Source: GAS188 sp963713805 (GTDB taxonomy: Bacteria; Pseudomonadota; Alphaproteobacteria; Rhizobiales; Beijerinckiaceae). From it: a stretch of DNA of 64,000 nucleotides. Below are positions 34,839-43,483 of the stretch, one piece after another; the stretch's first letter is position 1, and each line of letters starts with the position of its first letter. The stretch covers positions 1 to 64,000 of the forward strand of contig CAVQNF010000001.1 of the NCBI GenBank assembly GCA_963713805.1, given 5' to 3'. Position numbers and translations under genes: made by a program. The notes beneath the pieces were generated by a model. It saw only the letters and a program-made list of their open reading frames with translations. It ran no database searches and was not told the DNA's origin.

Positions 34839-35948
34839 TCATCCGCCCGAGCCGTCAAGCCGATGCAGCCTGCCGGAGAAATCCTCGACCGCCCATCGGG
34901 TTTCGGCGCCGCCCCGAACTGCGGCGCGCTTGAGGTAATGGGGTCCGATCGGGGATTTGCCGTGGCCGCCCGGTATGTCGAGGACGTAGCTCGGCTGGCA
35001 CAAGCCCGACAATCGGCCGCGAAGGGCGCGCATCAGCTCCTGGCCTCGCTCGATCGTGACGGCAAAATGGGCTGTGCCGGGCGCTGAATCGAGATGATGC
35101 AGATAATATGGCTTGATCCGCGCGGCGACGAAAGCACGCATCAGCGAAGCGAGCGTCTCCTCATCGTCATTGACGCCCTTCAACAGGACGGTCTGGCTCA
35201 GCATCGGGATGCCGGCGTCGATCAGGCGTCCGCAGGCGGCGAGAGCCTCGGGCGTCAGCTCACGGGGATGATTGGCATGAAGCGCGACATACACCGCTTT
35301 TCCGTGGCACTTCAGCGCATGAATGAGACGAGCCGTGATCCGCTCGGGCGCCACGGCCGGAACGCGGGTGTGCCAGCGCATCACCTTGACGTGAGGAATG
35401 GCGCCGAAGCGTTCGGCGACCTCGCGAATGCGCCGCGGCGAGAGCGCGAACGGATCGCCGCCGCTGAAAATCACTTCCCAAACGTCGGGCCTTTCGGCGA
35501 CATAGGCCTGCGCCGCTTCGAGCGCCGCCTGCGTCATGAGGCCTGCGCCCTTATGACCCACGGTCTCGCGCCTGAAGCAGAAGCGGCAATAGACGGGGCA
35601 GATGCTGACGAGCTTGACGAGCACCCGATCCGGATAACGGTGCACCAGACCCTCGATCGGTGAATGCGCGTCATCCCCGATCGGGTCGGCGAGCTCGTGG
35701 GCGCGGGTTACCAGCTCGGCCGCATCGGGCAGGAATTGCCGCGCGATCGGATCTTCCGGACGGCCGGGATCGATGAGGGCGGCGATCGACGGTGTGAGAG
35801 CGACGGCGTAACGCTCGGTGATGCGCTCGGCCTCCCCCACAAGATGTTGTGGCAGCAGCCCTGCAGCCGCAAGGGCGCGGGCGCTGGTCAATGGAACACC
35901 CTTGGCCTTGGTAGGTGCCTCGGATTTGGAGAAGGTGGCGCTTCGCAT
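34839..35948 (-). CDS. epmB: Lysine 2,3-aminomutase-type radical SAM enzyme, EpmB
   Basis: 369 residues from ATG 35948 (an upstream extension to 36131 lacks family features). The radical SAM cluster is C117, C121 and C124 in CPVYCRFCFRRETVG. SAM and PLP parts follow: EVIFSGGDPFALSPRRIREV, HTRVPAVAPERITARL, YVALHANHPRELTPEA, IPMLSQTVLLKGVNDDEETL, and the PLP lysine region KPYYLHHLDSAPGTAHF. EpmB converts lysine to beta-lysine for attachment to EF-P. Its neighbours epmA and efp support this role rather than catabolic KamA. Confidence 0.88.
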   Translation of the reverse strand: MRSATFSKSEAPTKAKGVPLTSARALAAAGLLPQHLVGEAERITERYAVALTPSIAALIDPGRPEDPIARQFLPDAAELVTRAHELADPIGDDAHSPIEGLVHRYPDRVLVKLVSICPVYCRFCFRRETVGHKGAGLMTQAALEAAQAYVAERPDVWEVIFSGGDPFALSPRRIREVAERFGAIPHVKVMRWHTRVPAVAPERITARLIHALKCHGKAVYVALHANHPRELTPEALAACGRLIDAGIPMLSQTVLLKGVNDDEETLASLMRAFVAARIKPYYLHHLDSAPGTAHFAVTIERGQELMRALRGRLSGLCQPSYVLDIPGGHGKSPIGPHYLKRAAVRGGAETRWAVEDFSGRLHRLDGSGG

Positions 35949-36285
35949 CGCTTCTCCCTTGCCGCCACGGCGCGCCACGTCAAGCCCGGGTCGCCAGGAC
36001 GCCGCCAGGGTGGCCGCCAGGATGCCCGGGTGGCGGGCCGAGCCTCCTCGTCCCGCCTTGACATACGACTTCTCGAGCTCGGCGGTTCTCGACCGGCGGG
36101 GCAGGCGCGCACACTGCCGTGTTTCCGGCATGAAAAACGAAAAAATCGGAAAAAGATTTCATCTCGGAGCGATGGCCCGCTCAAGGTTCGGCTCGGAACA
36201 GCTTACCGGAGCTGATGCCTCGCCGGCGGAGGTTCCCGGCGGATTGCCACCGCCACCATGGGAATTGCCCGCACGGGAGATGTCA

Positions 36286-37344
36286 TCACGGAAGAGGGGT
36301 CCAAACGACCTCATCGAGACGGCTGGCGCCCGTCGCCAGCAGGATCAGGCGATCGAGGCCCAAGGCGATGCCGCTCGTCGGCGGCATGAGCTCGAGCGCG
36401 GCGAGAAGCTCATCGTCGATCGGATAGCGCTCCCCATAGCGGCGCTCTTTCTCGGCCATATCGGCTTCGAAGCGGCGGCGCTGTTCCTCCGCGTCGATGA
36501 GCTCGCCGAAGGCATTGGCGAGCTCGACGCCGCAGGCATAGAGCTCGAAGCGTTCGGCGAACCTCGGGTCGGCAGGCTTCGGGCGCGCCAGCGCCGCCTG
36601 CGAGACGGGATACTCGAAAAGGATGGTCGGCGCGCCGAGGCCTAGGCGAGGCTCGAGCTTCTCGGTGACGATGCGGCTGAAGATATCGCCGAGGTCATCG
36701 TCCGCGGCGACACGCAGGCCTGCTGCAAGAGCGGCCGCCGCGAGCTTGCCCCGCATGAGCTCGGGCGGGCCGTCCAGGGCCGCCGTGAGATCAATCCCGG
36801 CAAAGCGGGAGAATGCGTCACGGACGCTCAGGCGCTGGGGCGTCGCAAAAGGATCGGCCACGCGTCCACGCCAACGCAGCACCGCCGTGCCGCAGGCTTT
36901 CGCCGCGAGCGCGAGGAGGGCGGCACAGTCGTCCATGAGCGCTTCGTAGCTCTCATGGGCCCGGTACCATTCGAGCATGGTGAATTCGGGATGGTGAAGT
37001 GCGCCGCGCTCCTTGTCGCGGAACACACGCGCGAAGGTGAAGATCCGGGTCTCGCCCGCGGCGATCAGCTTCTTGCAGGAAAATTCCGGCGAGGTGTGAA
37101 GATAAAGCCGCCGCCGCGCACCGTCCCGGTCCTCGACCGTTGTGGACATCGCGTGAAGATGCGTCTCGTTGCCGGGCGACGCCTGGAGAATTCCCGTTTC
37201 GACCTCGATGAACCCTTGCTCCTCGAACCAAGCGCGAATCGCCCGGATGACGCGGGCGCGGGCGTGAAGAAGGGGTGCCCGGTCGCGATGCGCATGGGGC
37301 GTCCACCAGGGAGCGGGGAGGGGGCCCGAGCCGGGGCGGGGCAT
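36286..37344 (-). CDS. epmA: EF-P-lysine lysyltransferase EpmA (GenX/PoxA)
   Basis: 352 residues, homologous to the catalytic core of class II lysyl-tRNA synthetase but lacking the tRNA-binding N-terminal domain, the hallmark of EpmA. Class II motif 2 is FARVFRDKERGALHHPEFTM and motif 3 is SGIALGLDRLILLATGA. Others: HTSPEFSCKKLIAAGETRIF and VELANAFGELIDAEEQRRRF. It activates beta-lysine and joins it to the conserved Lys of EF-P. It is transcribed towards epmB, 337 bases away, and divergently from efp. The frame is clean. Confidence 0.93.
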   Translation of the reverse strand: MPRPGSGPLPAPWWTPHAHRDRAPLLHARARVIRAIRAWFEEQGFIEVETGILQASPGNETHLHAMSTTVEDRDGARRRLYLHTSPEFSCKKLIAAGETRIFTFARVFRDKERGALHHPEFTMLEWYRAHESYEALMDDCAALLALAAKACGTAVLRWRGRVADPFATPQRLSVRDAFSRFAGIDLTAALDGPPELMRGKLAAAALAAGLRVAADDDLGDIFSRIVTEKLEPRLGLGAPTILFEYPVSQAALARPKPADPRFAERFELYACGVELANAFGELIDAEEQRRRFEADMAEKERRYGERYPIDDELLAALELMPPTSGIALGLDRLILLATGASRLDEVVWTPLP

Positions 37345-37459
37345 CGCTCACTTGCCTTCGATGCACAAAGCTGGAAGGAGGAGGGTTCCGCCCGCGACGC
37401 GGCGCGACGCCTTGCGTGCAAGCGCTCGCGGGCGTGACAACAATCGAGGATTGAGAACC

Positions 37460-38026
37460 GTGAAGGTCATCGCCAGTTCGCTTCGCAAGGGGGCCGTCGT
37501 CGATATCGACAGCAAGCTCTACGTCATCTTGAGCGCCGAGAACATCCATCCGGGCAAGGGCACGCCGGTGACGCAGGTCGACATGCGGCGCATCTCCGAT
37601 GGAACCAAGGTTTCGGAACGCTGGCGCACGACCGAGCAAGTCGAGCGCGCGCATGTGGAGGACCGCGAATACACCTTCCTCTACGAGGATGCTGAGGGCT
37701 TCCATTTCATGAATTCCGAAACCTACGATCAGATCCAGGTTCCGGCCGAGATCGTCGGCGATCAGGCGCCCTATCTCGCACCCGAGATGAAGGTCATGCT
37801 TTCGATCCATGAGGAGACCCCGATCGCGATCGAGCTGCCGCAGCGGGCGGTGCTCCAGGTCGTCGACACCGAGCCGGTCACCAAGGGCCAGACGGCATCC
37901 TCCTCGTACAAGCCCGCGAGACTTTCGAACGGCGTGCGCACCATGGTCCCCCCTCACATCGTCCCGGGTGCCCGAATCGTGGTGATGACCGCGGATGGCT
38001 CCTATGTCGAGCGCGCCAAGGATTGA
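37460..38026 (+). CDS. efp: Translation elongation factor P
   Basis: 188 residues from GTG 37460 (MKVIASSLRKGAVVDIDSKL). An in-frame upstream ATG at 37352 overlaps the divergent gene start and is unlikely. Three KOW/OB domains are present. The modified lysine is K33 in HPGKGTP, matching the lysylated position of E. coli EF-P. Other marks: VDMRRISDGTKVSERWRTTE, TFLYEDAEGFHFMNSETYDQ and PPHIVPGARIVVMTADGSYV. EF-P relieves ribosome stalling at proline runs. It is divergent from epmA-epmB, so target and modifying enzymes share a control region of about 115 bases. Confidence 0.95.
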   Translation: MKVIASSLRKGAVVDIDSKLYVILSAENIHPGKGTPVTQVDMRRISDGTKVSERWRTTEQVERAHVEDREYTFLYEDAEGFHFMNSETYDQIQVPAEIVGDQAPYLAPEMKVMLSIHEETPIAIELPQRAVLQVVDTEPVTKGQTASSSYKPARLSNGVRTMVPPHIVPGARIVVMTADGSYVERAKD

Positions 38027-38171
38027 CGCGCGTATTCCAAGCTCGACCTTCGGCGCCCCGAGACGCGAGCGCACTGCATGGAAATTGAGCAGCGCGCGAA
38101 ATTCTAGGCAGATTTGATCGCGCCCTATCCTCTTCACCTCCTTTTATAGGCACCCGATGGCAGGTCCTTGC

Positions 38172-38186
38172 TGGCACGGGACTTGC
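38172..38186 (+). promoter_or_regulatory. Sigma-54 (RpoN) promoter of the urt operon
   Basis: TGGCACGGGACTTGC fits the -24/-12 consensus TGGCAC-N5-TTGC exactly: GG at 38173-38174 and GC at 38185-38186. Transcription would start near 38198, leaving a leader of about 45 bases before the urtA start. Sigma-54 with NtrC is the usual control of urea uptake under nitrogen limitation. It also rules out an urtA start upstream of 38198. Confidence 0.8.
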
Positions 38187-38242
38187 GCATCTCCGCAGCG
38201 TCGCATGTGGCGACGCCAAGACGAAAGAGGAGGTGTGGGTCG

Positions 38243-39538
38243 ATGGGTTACCAAATCAACCGGAGAGCCGTCCTGGGGCTGGCGCTCGGCGCGTCACTCG
38301 CCGGGATGGCCGTCGCGCCCGTGCGCGCGGACGATACGATCAAGGTCGGCATCTTGCATTCGCTGTCCGGCACCATGGCGATCAGCGAGACCACGTTGAA
38401 GGACGTGATGTTGATGCTGATCGACGAGCAGAACCAGAAGGGCGGGCTGCTCGGCAAGAAGCTCGAGCCGGTGGTGGTGGACCCGGCATCCAACTGGCCC
38501 CTCTTCGCCGAGAAGGCGAGGGAACTGATCGGTAAGGACAAGGCCGCGGCGGTCTTCGGCTGCTGGACATCGGTGTCGAGAAAATCCGTGCTGCCGGTTT
38601 TCAAGGAGCTCGACTCGGTGCTCTTCTATCCGGTGCAATACGAGGGTGAGGAGAGCGAGCGCAATGTGTTCTACACGGGCGCCGCGCCGAACCAGCAGGC
38701 GATCCCCGCCGTCGATTACCTGATGGGAGAAGGCGTCAAGCGTTGGGTGCTCGAAGGCACCGATTACGTCTATCCGCGCACCACGAACAAGATTCTCGAA
38801 GCCTATCTCAAGTCGAAGGGCGTGGCGGATGCGGATATCTCGATCAACTACACGCCCTTCGGCTTCGCCGATTGGCAGACCCGGGTTGCGGCGATCAAGA
38901 AATTCGGATCCGAGGGCAAGAAGACCGCCGTCGTCTCGACGATCAACGGCGACGCCAACGTGCCCTTCTACAAGGAGCTTGGAAACCAGGGCGTGAAGGC
39001 GACAGATATTCCCGTCGTCGCCTTCTCGGTCGGCGAGGAAGAGCTTGCCGGCATCGACACCAAGCCGCTTGTCGGTCACCTCGCTGCCTGGAACTACTTC
39101 CAGTCGATCGATACCCCGGAGAACAAGGCGTTCATCGAGAAATGGAAGGCCTACACCAAGAATCCGAAGCGCGTCTCGAACGACCCGATGGAGGCCCATG
39201 TCATCGGCTTCGCCATGTGGGTGAAGGCGGTGGAGAAGGCCGGCACCACCGACCCCGACAAGGTGATCGATGCGCTCATCGGCGTCTCGGTGCCGAACCT
39301 TACGGGCGGCTATTCGACCATGATGCCGAACCACCACGTCACCAAGCCCGTGTTCATCGGCGAGGTGCAGGCGGATGGGCAATTCTCGACCGTCTGGCAG
39401 ACGTCCGGGCTCGTCGTGGCCAATGAATGGTCGCCCTATCTCGAAGGCTCGAGAGACCTGATCGCCGATTGGCGCAAGCCCATGAGCTGCGGCAACTTCA
39501 ACATCAGGACCGGCAAATGCGGCGGGCAAGGTTCGTAA
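38243..39538 (+). CDS. urtA: Urea ABC transporter substrate-binding protein UrtA
   Basis: 431 residues from ATG 38243, behind an AGGAGG ribosome site and downstream of the sigma-54 promoter. The signal peptide has a basic start and MAVAPVRAD cleavage region. UrtA signatures are clear: IKVGILHSLSGTMAISETTL, GCWTSVSRKSVLPVFKELDS, FYPVQYEGEESERNVFYTGA, NQQAIPAVDYLMGEGVKRW and TDYVYPRTTNKILEAYLKSK. It captures urea in the periplasm for the UrtBCDE transporter. A strong hairpin separates it from urtB, which may raise its level over the membrane parts. Confidence 0.96.
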   Translation: MGYQINRRAVLGLALGASLAGMAVAPVRADDTIKVGILHSLSGTMAISETTLKDVMLMLIDEQNQKGGLLGKKLEPVVVDPASNWPLFAEKARELIGKDKAAAVFGCWTSVSRKSVLPVFKELDSVLFYPVQYEGEESERNVFYTGAAPNQQAIPAVDYLMGEGVKRWVLEGTDYVYPRTTNKILEAYLKSKGVADADISINYTPFGFADWQTRVAAIKKFGSEGKKTAVVSTINGDANVPFYKELGNQGVKATDIPVVAFSVGEEELAGIDTKPLVGHLAAWNYFQSIDTPENKAFIEKWKAYTKNPKRVSNDPMEAHVIGFAMWVKAVEKAGTTDPDKVIDALIGVSVPNLTGGYSTMMPNHHVTKPVFIGEVQADGQFSTVWQTSGLVVANEWSPYLEGSRDLIADWRKPMSCGNFNIRTGKCGGQGS

Positions 39539-39628
39539 TTCCGTCGCTCATCGGGAAGCCTCGCTAAACCCGAAAGATAGGCGCTCCCTCTGCCGCCCTT
39601 CATCGGCAATGCCGCGATTGGCAAGCGC

Positions 39629-39655
39629 GAAGCTCGGCGCAAAGCGCCGAGCTTC
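39629..39655 (+). promoter_or_regulatory. 12-bp perfect hairpin in the urtA-urtB gap
   Basis: GAAGCTCGGCGC (39629-39640) pairs perfectly with GCGCCGAGCTTC (39644-39655) around AAA, followed by CTTAA. It could be an mRNA-stabilising or partially terminating hairpin that sets excess UrtA over UrtB, as seen between binding protein and permease genes elsewhere. Confidence 0.6.
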
Positions 39656-39721
39656 CTTAACACAAGATGGAACGGACGGGTCTCCTTGGCCGAACATGGC
39701 GGTGAATCCCAGGTCGTTCGA

Positions 39722-41350
39722 ATGACAAACGAGAGACAGATGCGAGCAAGCGCGCGCCTTCTCAGCCTCGTTGTTTCGGTCATTTGCTTCGCCGTCGCGC
39801 TCGCGCCATTCGCGCGTGCCGGGGATCGGTCGCAAGTCCTCACGCGGTTTGCGACGGAAAGCTTCAGCGATATCGATGCAGCCGTGTCGGCATTGGGCGC
39901 GAGCGGAGACGAGAAGGCGCAAGCGATCCTGTCCGCGCTGGCCGATCGCCGCCTTTTCTACAGCCCCTCGGACAAACGCATCTTTCTCAAGGACGGAACC
40001 GGCAGGAGCTTCGATGCCGTGACTTGGGTCGAGATCGCGGAGCTCCCCGGCGCGATCAAGCCGGTGCGCATCAACAATCGCGTGCGCTCGACGATCGACG
40101 CAGCGCTCGGTTCTCTTACTCTCATGTCCGCCGATCCGGCGACGCGCCGCGACGCCGCGGAAGCGGTGTTCAAATCGCGCGATCCCGCAGCGCTCGCCGC
40201 GACCGAGGCGGCGCTCTCCAAAGAAGCCGATCCGGCGGCCAAGCGAGCCCTGGAGCAGGCGCGGGCGGCGCTCGTCATCGGCAGGTCCGAAGCCACGCCG
40301 CATGAGCGCCTCGAGGCGATCGGAGTGCTCCGTGACCGGGGCGACCAGGATGCCTTGTCGTTGTTGCGCTTCCTGCATCAGGATGCGCCGGCGTCTATCA
40401 GGGCGACGGCCGAATCGGCGGCCTTGGCGGTCGAGAACCGCTTGGCCCTGTGGGCCGCCGCGCAGAACGCCTGGTACGGATTGTCTCTCGGTTCGGTGCT
40501 GCTGCTCGCCGCGATCGGTCTCGCCGTCACCTTCGGCGTCATGGGCGTGATCAACATGGCCCATGGCGAGATGGTGATGCTCGGCGCCTATACATGCTTC
40601 GTCGTGCAGGAGACGATGCGCTCGCATGGCTCGACGAATATGGGTCTTGCGCTCGCCTGCGCGATACCGGCAGCTTTTTTGGTTTCGGGCCTCGCGGGGA
40701 TCACCATCGAGCGTTGCGTGATCCGCTTCCTCTACGGACGGCCGCTCGAGACGTTGCTCGCGACCTTCGGCATCTCGCTCATCCTCCAGCAGGCGGTGCG
40801 CAGCGGTTTCGGCCCGACCAACCGCGAGGTCGACACGCCGGGCTTCATGTCCGGAGCCTTCGAACTCGCCGGGATGCAGATCACGCTGAACCGGCTCGCC
40901 ATCATGGTCTTCGCCTTCGCGGTTTTCGTGGCGCTGCAACTCGTGCTGCGCTTCACCAGCTTCGGGCTGCGCACCCGCGCGGTCACGCAAAATCGCCGCA
41001 TGGCATCTTCGATGGGTATTCGCACGAACGCGATCGACGCGCTGACTTTCGGCCTCGGCTCGGGTGTCGCAGGGCTCGCCGGCGTCGCCCTTTCGCAGAT
41101 CGACAACGTCTCCCCCAATCTCGGCCAGGGCTACATCATCGATTCCTTCCTCGTCGTCGTGTTCGGCGGCGTCGGCAACCTCTGGGGCACGCTCATCGGC
41201 GCCTTGTCGATCGGCATGGCGAACAAATTCCTCGAGCCCTTCGCGGGCGCGGTCCTCGGCAAGATCGCTCTGCTCGTTTTCGTCATCTTGTTCATCCAGA
41301 AGCGGCCAAGAGGGCTCTTCGCTCTCAAGGGTCGCGCGGTCGAGGCCTGA
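39722..41350 (+). CDS. urtB: Urea ABC transporter permease UrtB
   Basis: 542 residues from ATG 39722 (an in-frame ATG at 39686 is an alternative). A signal-like segment and a periplasmic domain of about 200 residues precede the channel, which is normal for UrtB: LSALADRRLFYSPSDKRIFL, AIKPVRINNRVRSTIDAALG and IGVLRDRGDQDALSLLRFL. The LivH-like permease follows: GLSLGSVLLLAAIGLAVTFG, GVINMAHGEMVMLGAYTCFV, GLGSGVAGLAGVALSQIDNV and VVVFGGVGNLWGTLIGALSI. The frame is clean. It is followed by urtC after 2 bases. Confidence 0.95.
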   Translation: MTNERQMRASARLLSLVVSVICFAVALAPFARAGDRSQVLTRFATESFSDIDAAVSALGASGDEKAQAILSALADRRLFYSPSDKRIFLKDGTGRSFDAVTWVEIAELPGAIKPVRINNRVRSTIDAALGSLTLMSADPATRRDAAEAVFKSRDPAALAATEAALSKEADPAAKRALEQARAALVIGRSEATPHERLEAIGVLRDRGDQDALSLLRFLHQDAPASIRATAESAALAVENRLALWAAAQNAWYGLSLGSVLLLAAIGLAVTFGVMGVINMAHGEMVMLGAYTCFVVQETMRSHGSTNMGLALACAIPAAFLVSGLAGITIERCVIRFLYGRPLETLLATFGISLILQQAVRSGFGPTNREVDTPGFMSGAFELAGMQITLNRLAIMVFAFAVFVALQLVLRFTSFGLRTRAVTQNRRMASSMGIRTNAIDALTFGLGSGVAGLAGVALSQIDNVSPNLGQGYIIDSFLVVVFGGVGNLWGTLIGALSIGMANKFLEPFAGAVLGKIALLVFVILFIQKRPRGLFALKGRAVEA

Positions 41351-41352
41351 GG

Positions 41353-42522
41353 ATGAGCGAAGAAAATCGCTTCGGCTTCATGGGCCCGCTCGGCGCGGGC
41401 TTCCTCGCGCTGCTCCTGGTCGCGGCCGTCGCCGTGCCCGCCGCGAACCTCTTGGTGCCTTCGGCTTCCGCGCTGCACGTCTCGACGGCCGCCATGTCGC
41501 TTGCGGGAAAATATCTATGCTACGCGCTGCTCGCCGTGGCGCTCGATCTCGTATGGGGATATTGCGGCATACTTTCGCTTGGCCACGGCGCCTTCTTCGC
41601 GCTCGGCGGCTATGCGATGGGCATGTATCTCATGCGCCAGATCGGCCCGCGTGGCGTTTACGGCAACCCACTGCTGCCCGATTTCATGGTGTTCCTGAAC
41701 TGGACCAAGCTGCCTTGGTATTGGTCGGGCTTCGATATCTTTCCCTTCGCCTGCGCCGTCGTCGTGCTCGCGCCCGGCCTCCTCGCCTTCGTCTTCGGCT
41801 GGTTCGCCTTCCGCTCCCGCGTGACGGGGGTCTACCTCTCAATCATCACCCAGGCCCTGACCTACGCGTTGCAGCTCGCCTTCTTCCGCAACGACATGGG
41901 GTTTGGGGGCAACAACGGCATGACCGATTTCAAGGACATCCTCGGCTTTCCGGTACAGTCCGATGCGACGCGCGCTGCCCTGTTTTCGATCACTTGCATC
42001 GCGCTCGCCTGCGGCTATCTGCTCTGCCGAGCCATCGTCGCCGCGAAGTTGGGCAAGGTGCTGATCGCGGTGCGCGATGCCGAAAGCCGGGCACGCTTTC
42101 TCGGCTATCGGGTCGAGAACTACAAGGTCTTCGTGTTCACCGTTTCGGCCTGCCTCGCAGGCATTGCCGGAGCGCTTTATGTGCCGCAGGTCGGCATCAT
42201 CAACCCATCCGAATTCGCGCCGGGCAACTCGATCGAGATGGTCGTATGGGTCGCGGTCGGCGGGCGCGGGACCCTGGTCGGTGCGGCACTGGGCGCAATT
42301 CTCGTCAACTGGACGAAGACCGACTTCACGAGCGGTGCGCTCGCCGAATATTGGCTGTTCGCGCTCGGCGCCTTGTTCGTGCTGGTGACGCTCTTCCTGC
42401 CGAAAGGCGTGTTCGGAACGCTCACCCGCCTTCTGCGGCCGAGCGCGGCTGCGTCGCCGATCGAAACAGGGCCTTCCCACTCCGCCGCGACGGTGGAGGA
42501 AACCTCTATTCCGGCGAGGTGA
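41353..42522 (+). CDS. urtC: Urea ABC transporter permease UrtC
   Basis: 389 residues from ATG 41353, two bases after the urtB stop. LivM-like permease with the UrtC marks GKYLCYALLAVALDLVWGYC, GILSLGHGAFFALGGYAMGM, FRSRVTGVYLSIITQALTYA, FFRNDMGFGGNNGMTDFKDI, VRDAESRARFLGYRVENYKV and IEMVVWVAVGGRGTLVGAAL. It forms the second half of the urea channel with UrtB. The frame is clean and urtD follows after 3 bases. Confidence 0.95.
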   Translation: MSEENRFGFMGPLGAGFLALLLVAAVAVPAANLLVPSASALHVSTAAMSLAGKYLCYALLAVALDLVWGYCGILSLGHGAFFALGGYAMGMYLMRQIGPRGVYGNPLLPDFMVFLNWTKLPWYWSGFDIFPFACAVVVLAPGLLAFVFGWFAFRSRVTGVYLSIITQALTYALQLAFFRNDMGFGGNNGMTDFKDILGFPVQSDATRAALFSITCIALACGYLLCRAIVAAKLGKVLIAVRDAESRARFLGYRVENYKVFVFTVSACLAGIAGALYVPQVGIINPSEFAPGNSIEMVVWVAVGGRGTLVGAALGAILVNWTKTDFTSGALAEYWLFALGALFVLVTLFLPKGVFGTLTRLLRPSAAASPIETGPSHSAATVEETSIPAR

Positions 42523-42525
42523 CCG

Positions 42526-43275
42526 ATGGCGCAGCTTACGCGAAGCCTCCTCTATCTCGACGGCGTCTCGGTCTCGTTCGACGGCTTCAAGGCCTTGCGC
42601 GAGCTCTCGCTCACCATCGAAGCCGGCGAGATGCGCGCCATTATCGGCCCGAACGGTGCGGGCAAGACCACCATGATGGATGTGATCACCGGAAAGACCC
42701 GCCCCGACAAAGGCCATGTGCTGTTCGAGGGCGACATCGACCTGACCCGTCTCGACGAAGCAGAGATCGCGAGCCTCGGCATCGGACGCAAGTTCCAGAG
42801 GCCGACGGTCTTCGACAATCACACCGTCGAGGACAATCTCCTGCTCGCCCTCGCGGCTCCGCGCGAGGTGTTCGCCAATCTTGCCTGGGGCAAGGGCCGT
42901 GAAGCCTCGCGCCGCATCGACAAGCTCCTCGAGACCACGCGGCTTTCGAGCGTCCGTCGCCGCCTTGCCGGCTGGCTCAGCCACGGACAGAAGCAGTGGC
43001 TCGAGATCGGCATGCTCCTCGCGCAAGAGCCTAAGCTTCTCCTCGTCGACGAGCCCGTCGCCGGCATGACCGATGCCGAAAGCGTCGAGACCGCGGCCCT
43101 CCTCAAGGAGATCGCCAAGGACCATTCCGTCATCGTCGTCGAGCACGACATGAGTTTCGTGAACGAGCTCGGCGTGCAAGTCACCGTCCTGCACGAAGGA
43201 GCGGTGCTCGCCGAAGGCTCGCTCGACAAGGTGAGCCGGGACGAACGGGTGATCGAGGTGTATCTGGGGAGATGA
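42526..43275 (+). CDS. urtD: Urea ABC transporter ATPase UrtD
   Basis: 249 residues. LYLDGVSVSFDGFKALRELS opens an ABC domain of LivG type. Walker A is IGPNGAGKTTMMDVITGKTR. The Q-loop region GIGRKFQRPTVFDNHTVEDN is typical of UrtD. The signature is WLSHGQKQWLEIGMLLAQEP, with SHGQ in place of SGGQ, usual for this subfamily. Walker B is LLLVDEPVAGMTDAESVETA. It powers urea uptake with UrtE. It is separated from urtE by a repeat-filled gap of about 210 bases, unlike the tight spacing of the earlier genes. Confidence 0.95.
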   Translation: MAQLTRSLLYLDGVSVSFDGFKALRELSLTIEAGEMRAIIGPNGAGKTTMMDVITGKTRPDKGHVLFEGDIDLTRLDEAEIASLGIGRKFQRPTVFDNHTVEDNLLLALAAPREVFANLAWGKGREASRRIDKLLETTRLSSVRRRLAGWLSHGQKQWLEIGMLLAQEPKLLLVDEPVAGMTDAESVETAALLKEIAKDHSVIVVEHDMSFVNELGVQVTVLHEGAVLAEGSLDKVSRDERVIEVYLGR

Positions 43276-43470
43276 GTAGCGATAGTGAGAAGTGAGAAGT
43301 GAGAAGTGAGAAGTGAGAAGTGAGGGTAGGTGGGAGGCTAGGCCCTTCACCCTTCACCCTCACTTTTCACCCTTCACTCTTCACCCTTCACTACTCGCTA
43401 CTCGCCACTCGCTGTTCACTCTTCACTTTTCACTTTTCACTTTTCACTCTTCATTTTTCACGACTCACCC
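43276..43470. repeat. Simple-repeat array between urtD and urtE
   Basis: At 43285-43325 GTGAGAA (AGTGAGA) repeats about five times. After a 30-base spacer, a C/T-rich array of TTCACCC, TTCACTC, TTCACTTT and CTACTCGC units fills 43345-43470. The two halves are complementary and could form a very long RNA hairpin inside the urt transcript. The same units occur at 3455-3530, and GAGTAGCGA links to the inverted repeat at 1868. Confidence 0.75.
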
Positions 43471-43483
43471 TTTGGGAGCTCAA

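Noticed and set aside
41064..42902. 612-codon plus-strand frame over urtB-urtC-urtD
   Set aside because: Arg/Pro-rich translation without motifs, fully inside three well-supported genes in another frame.
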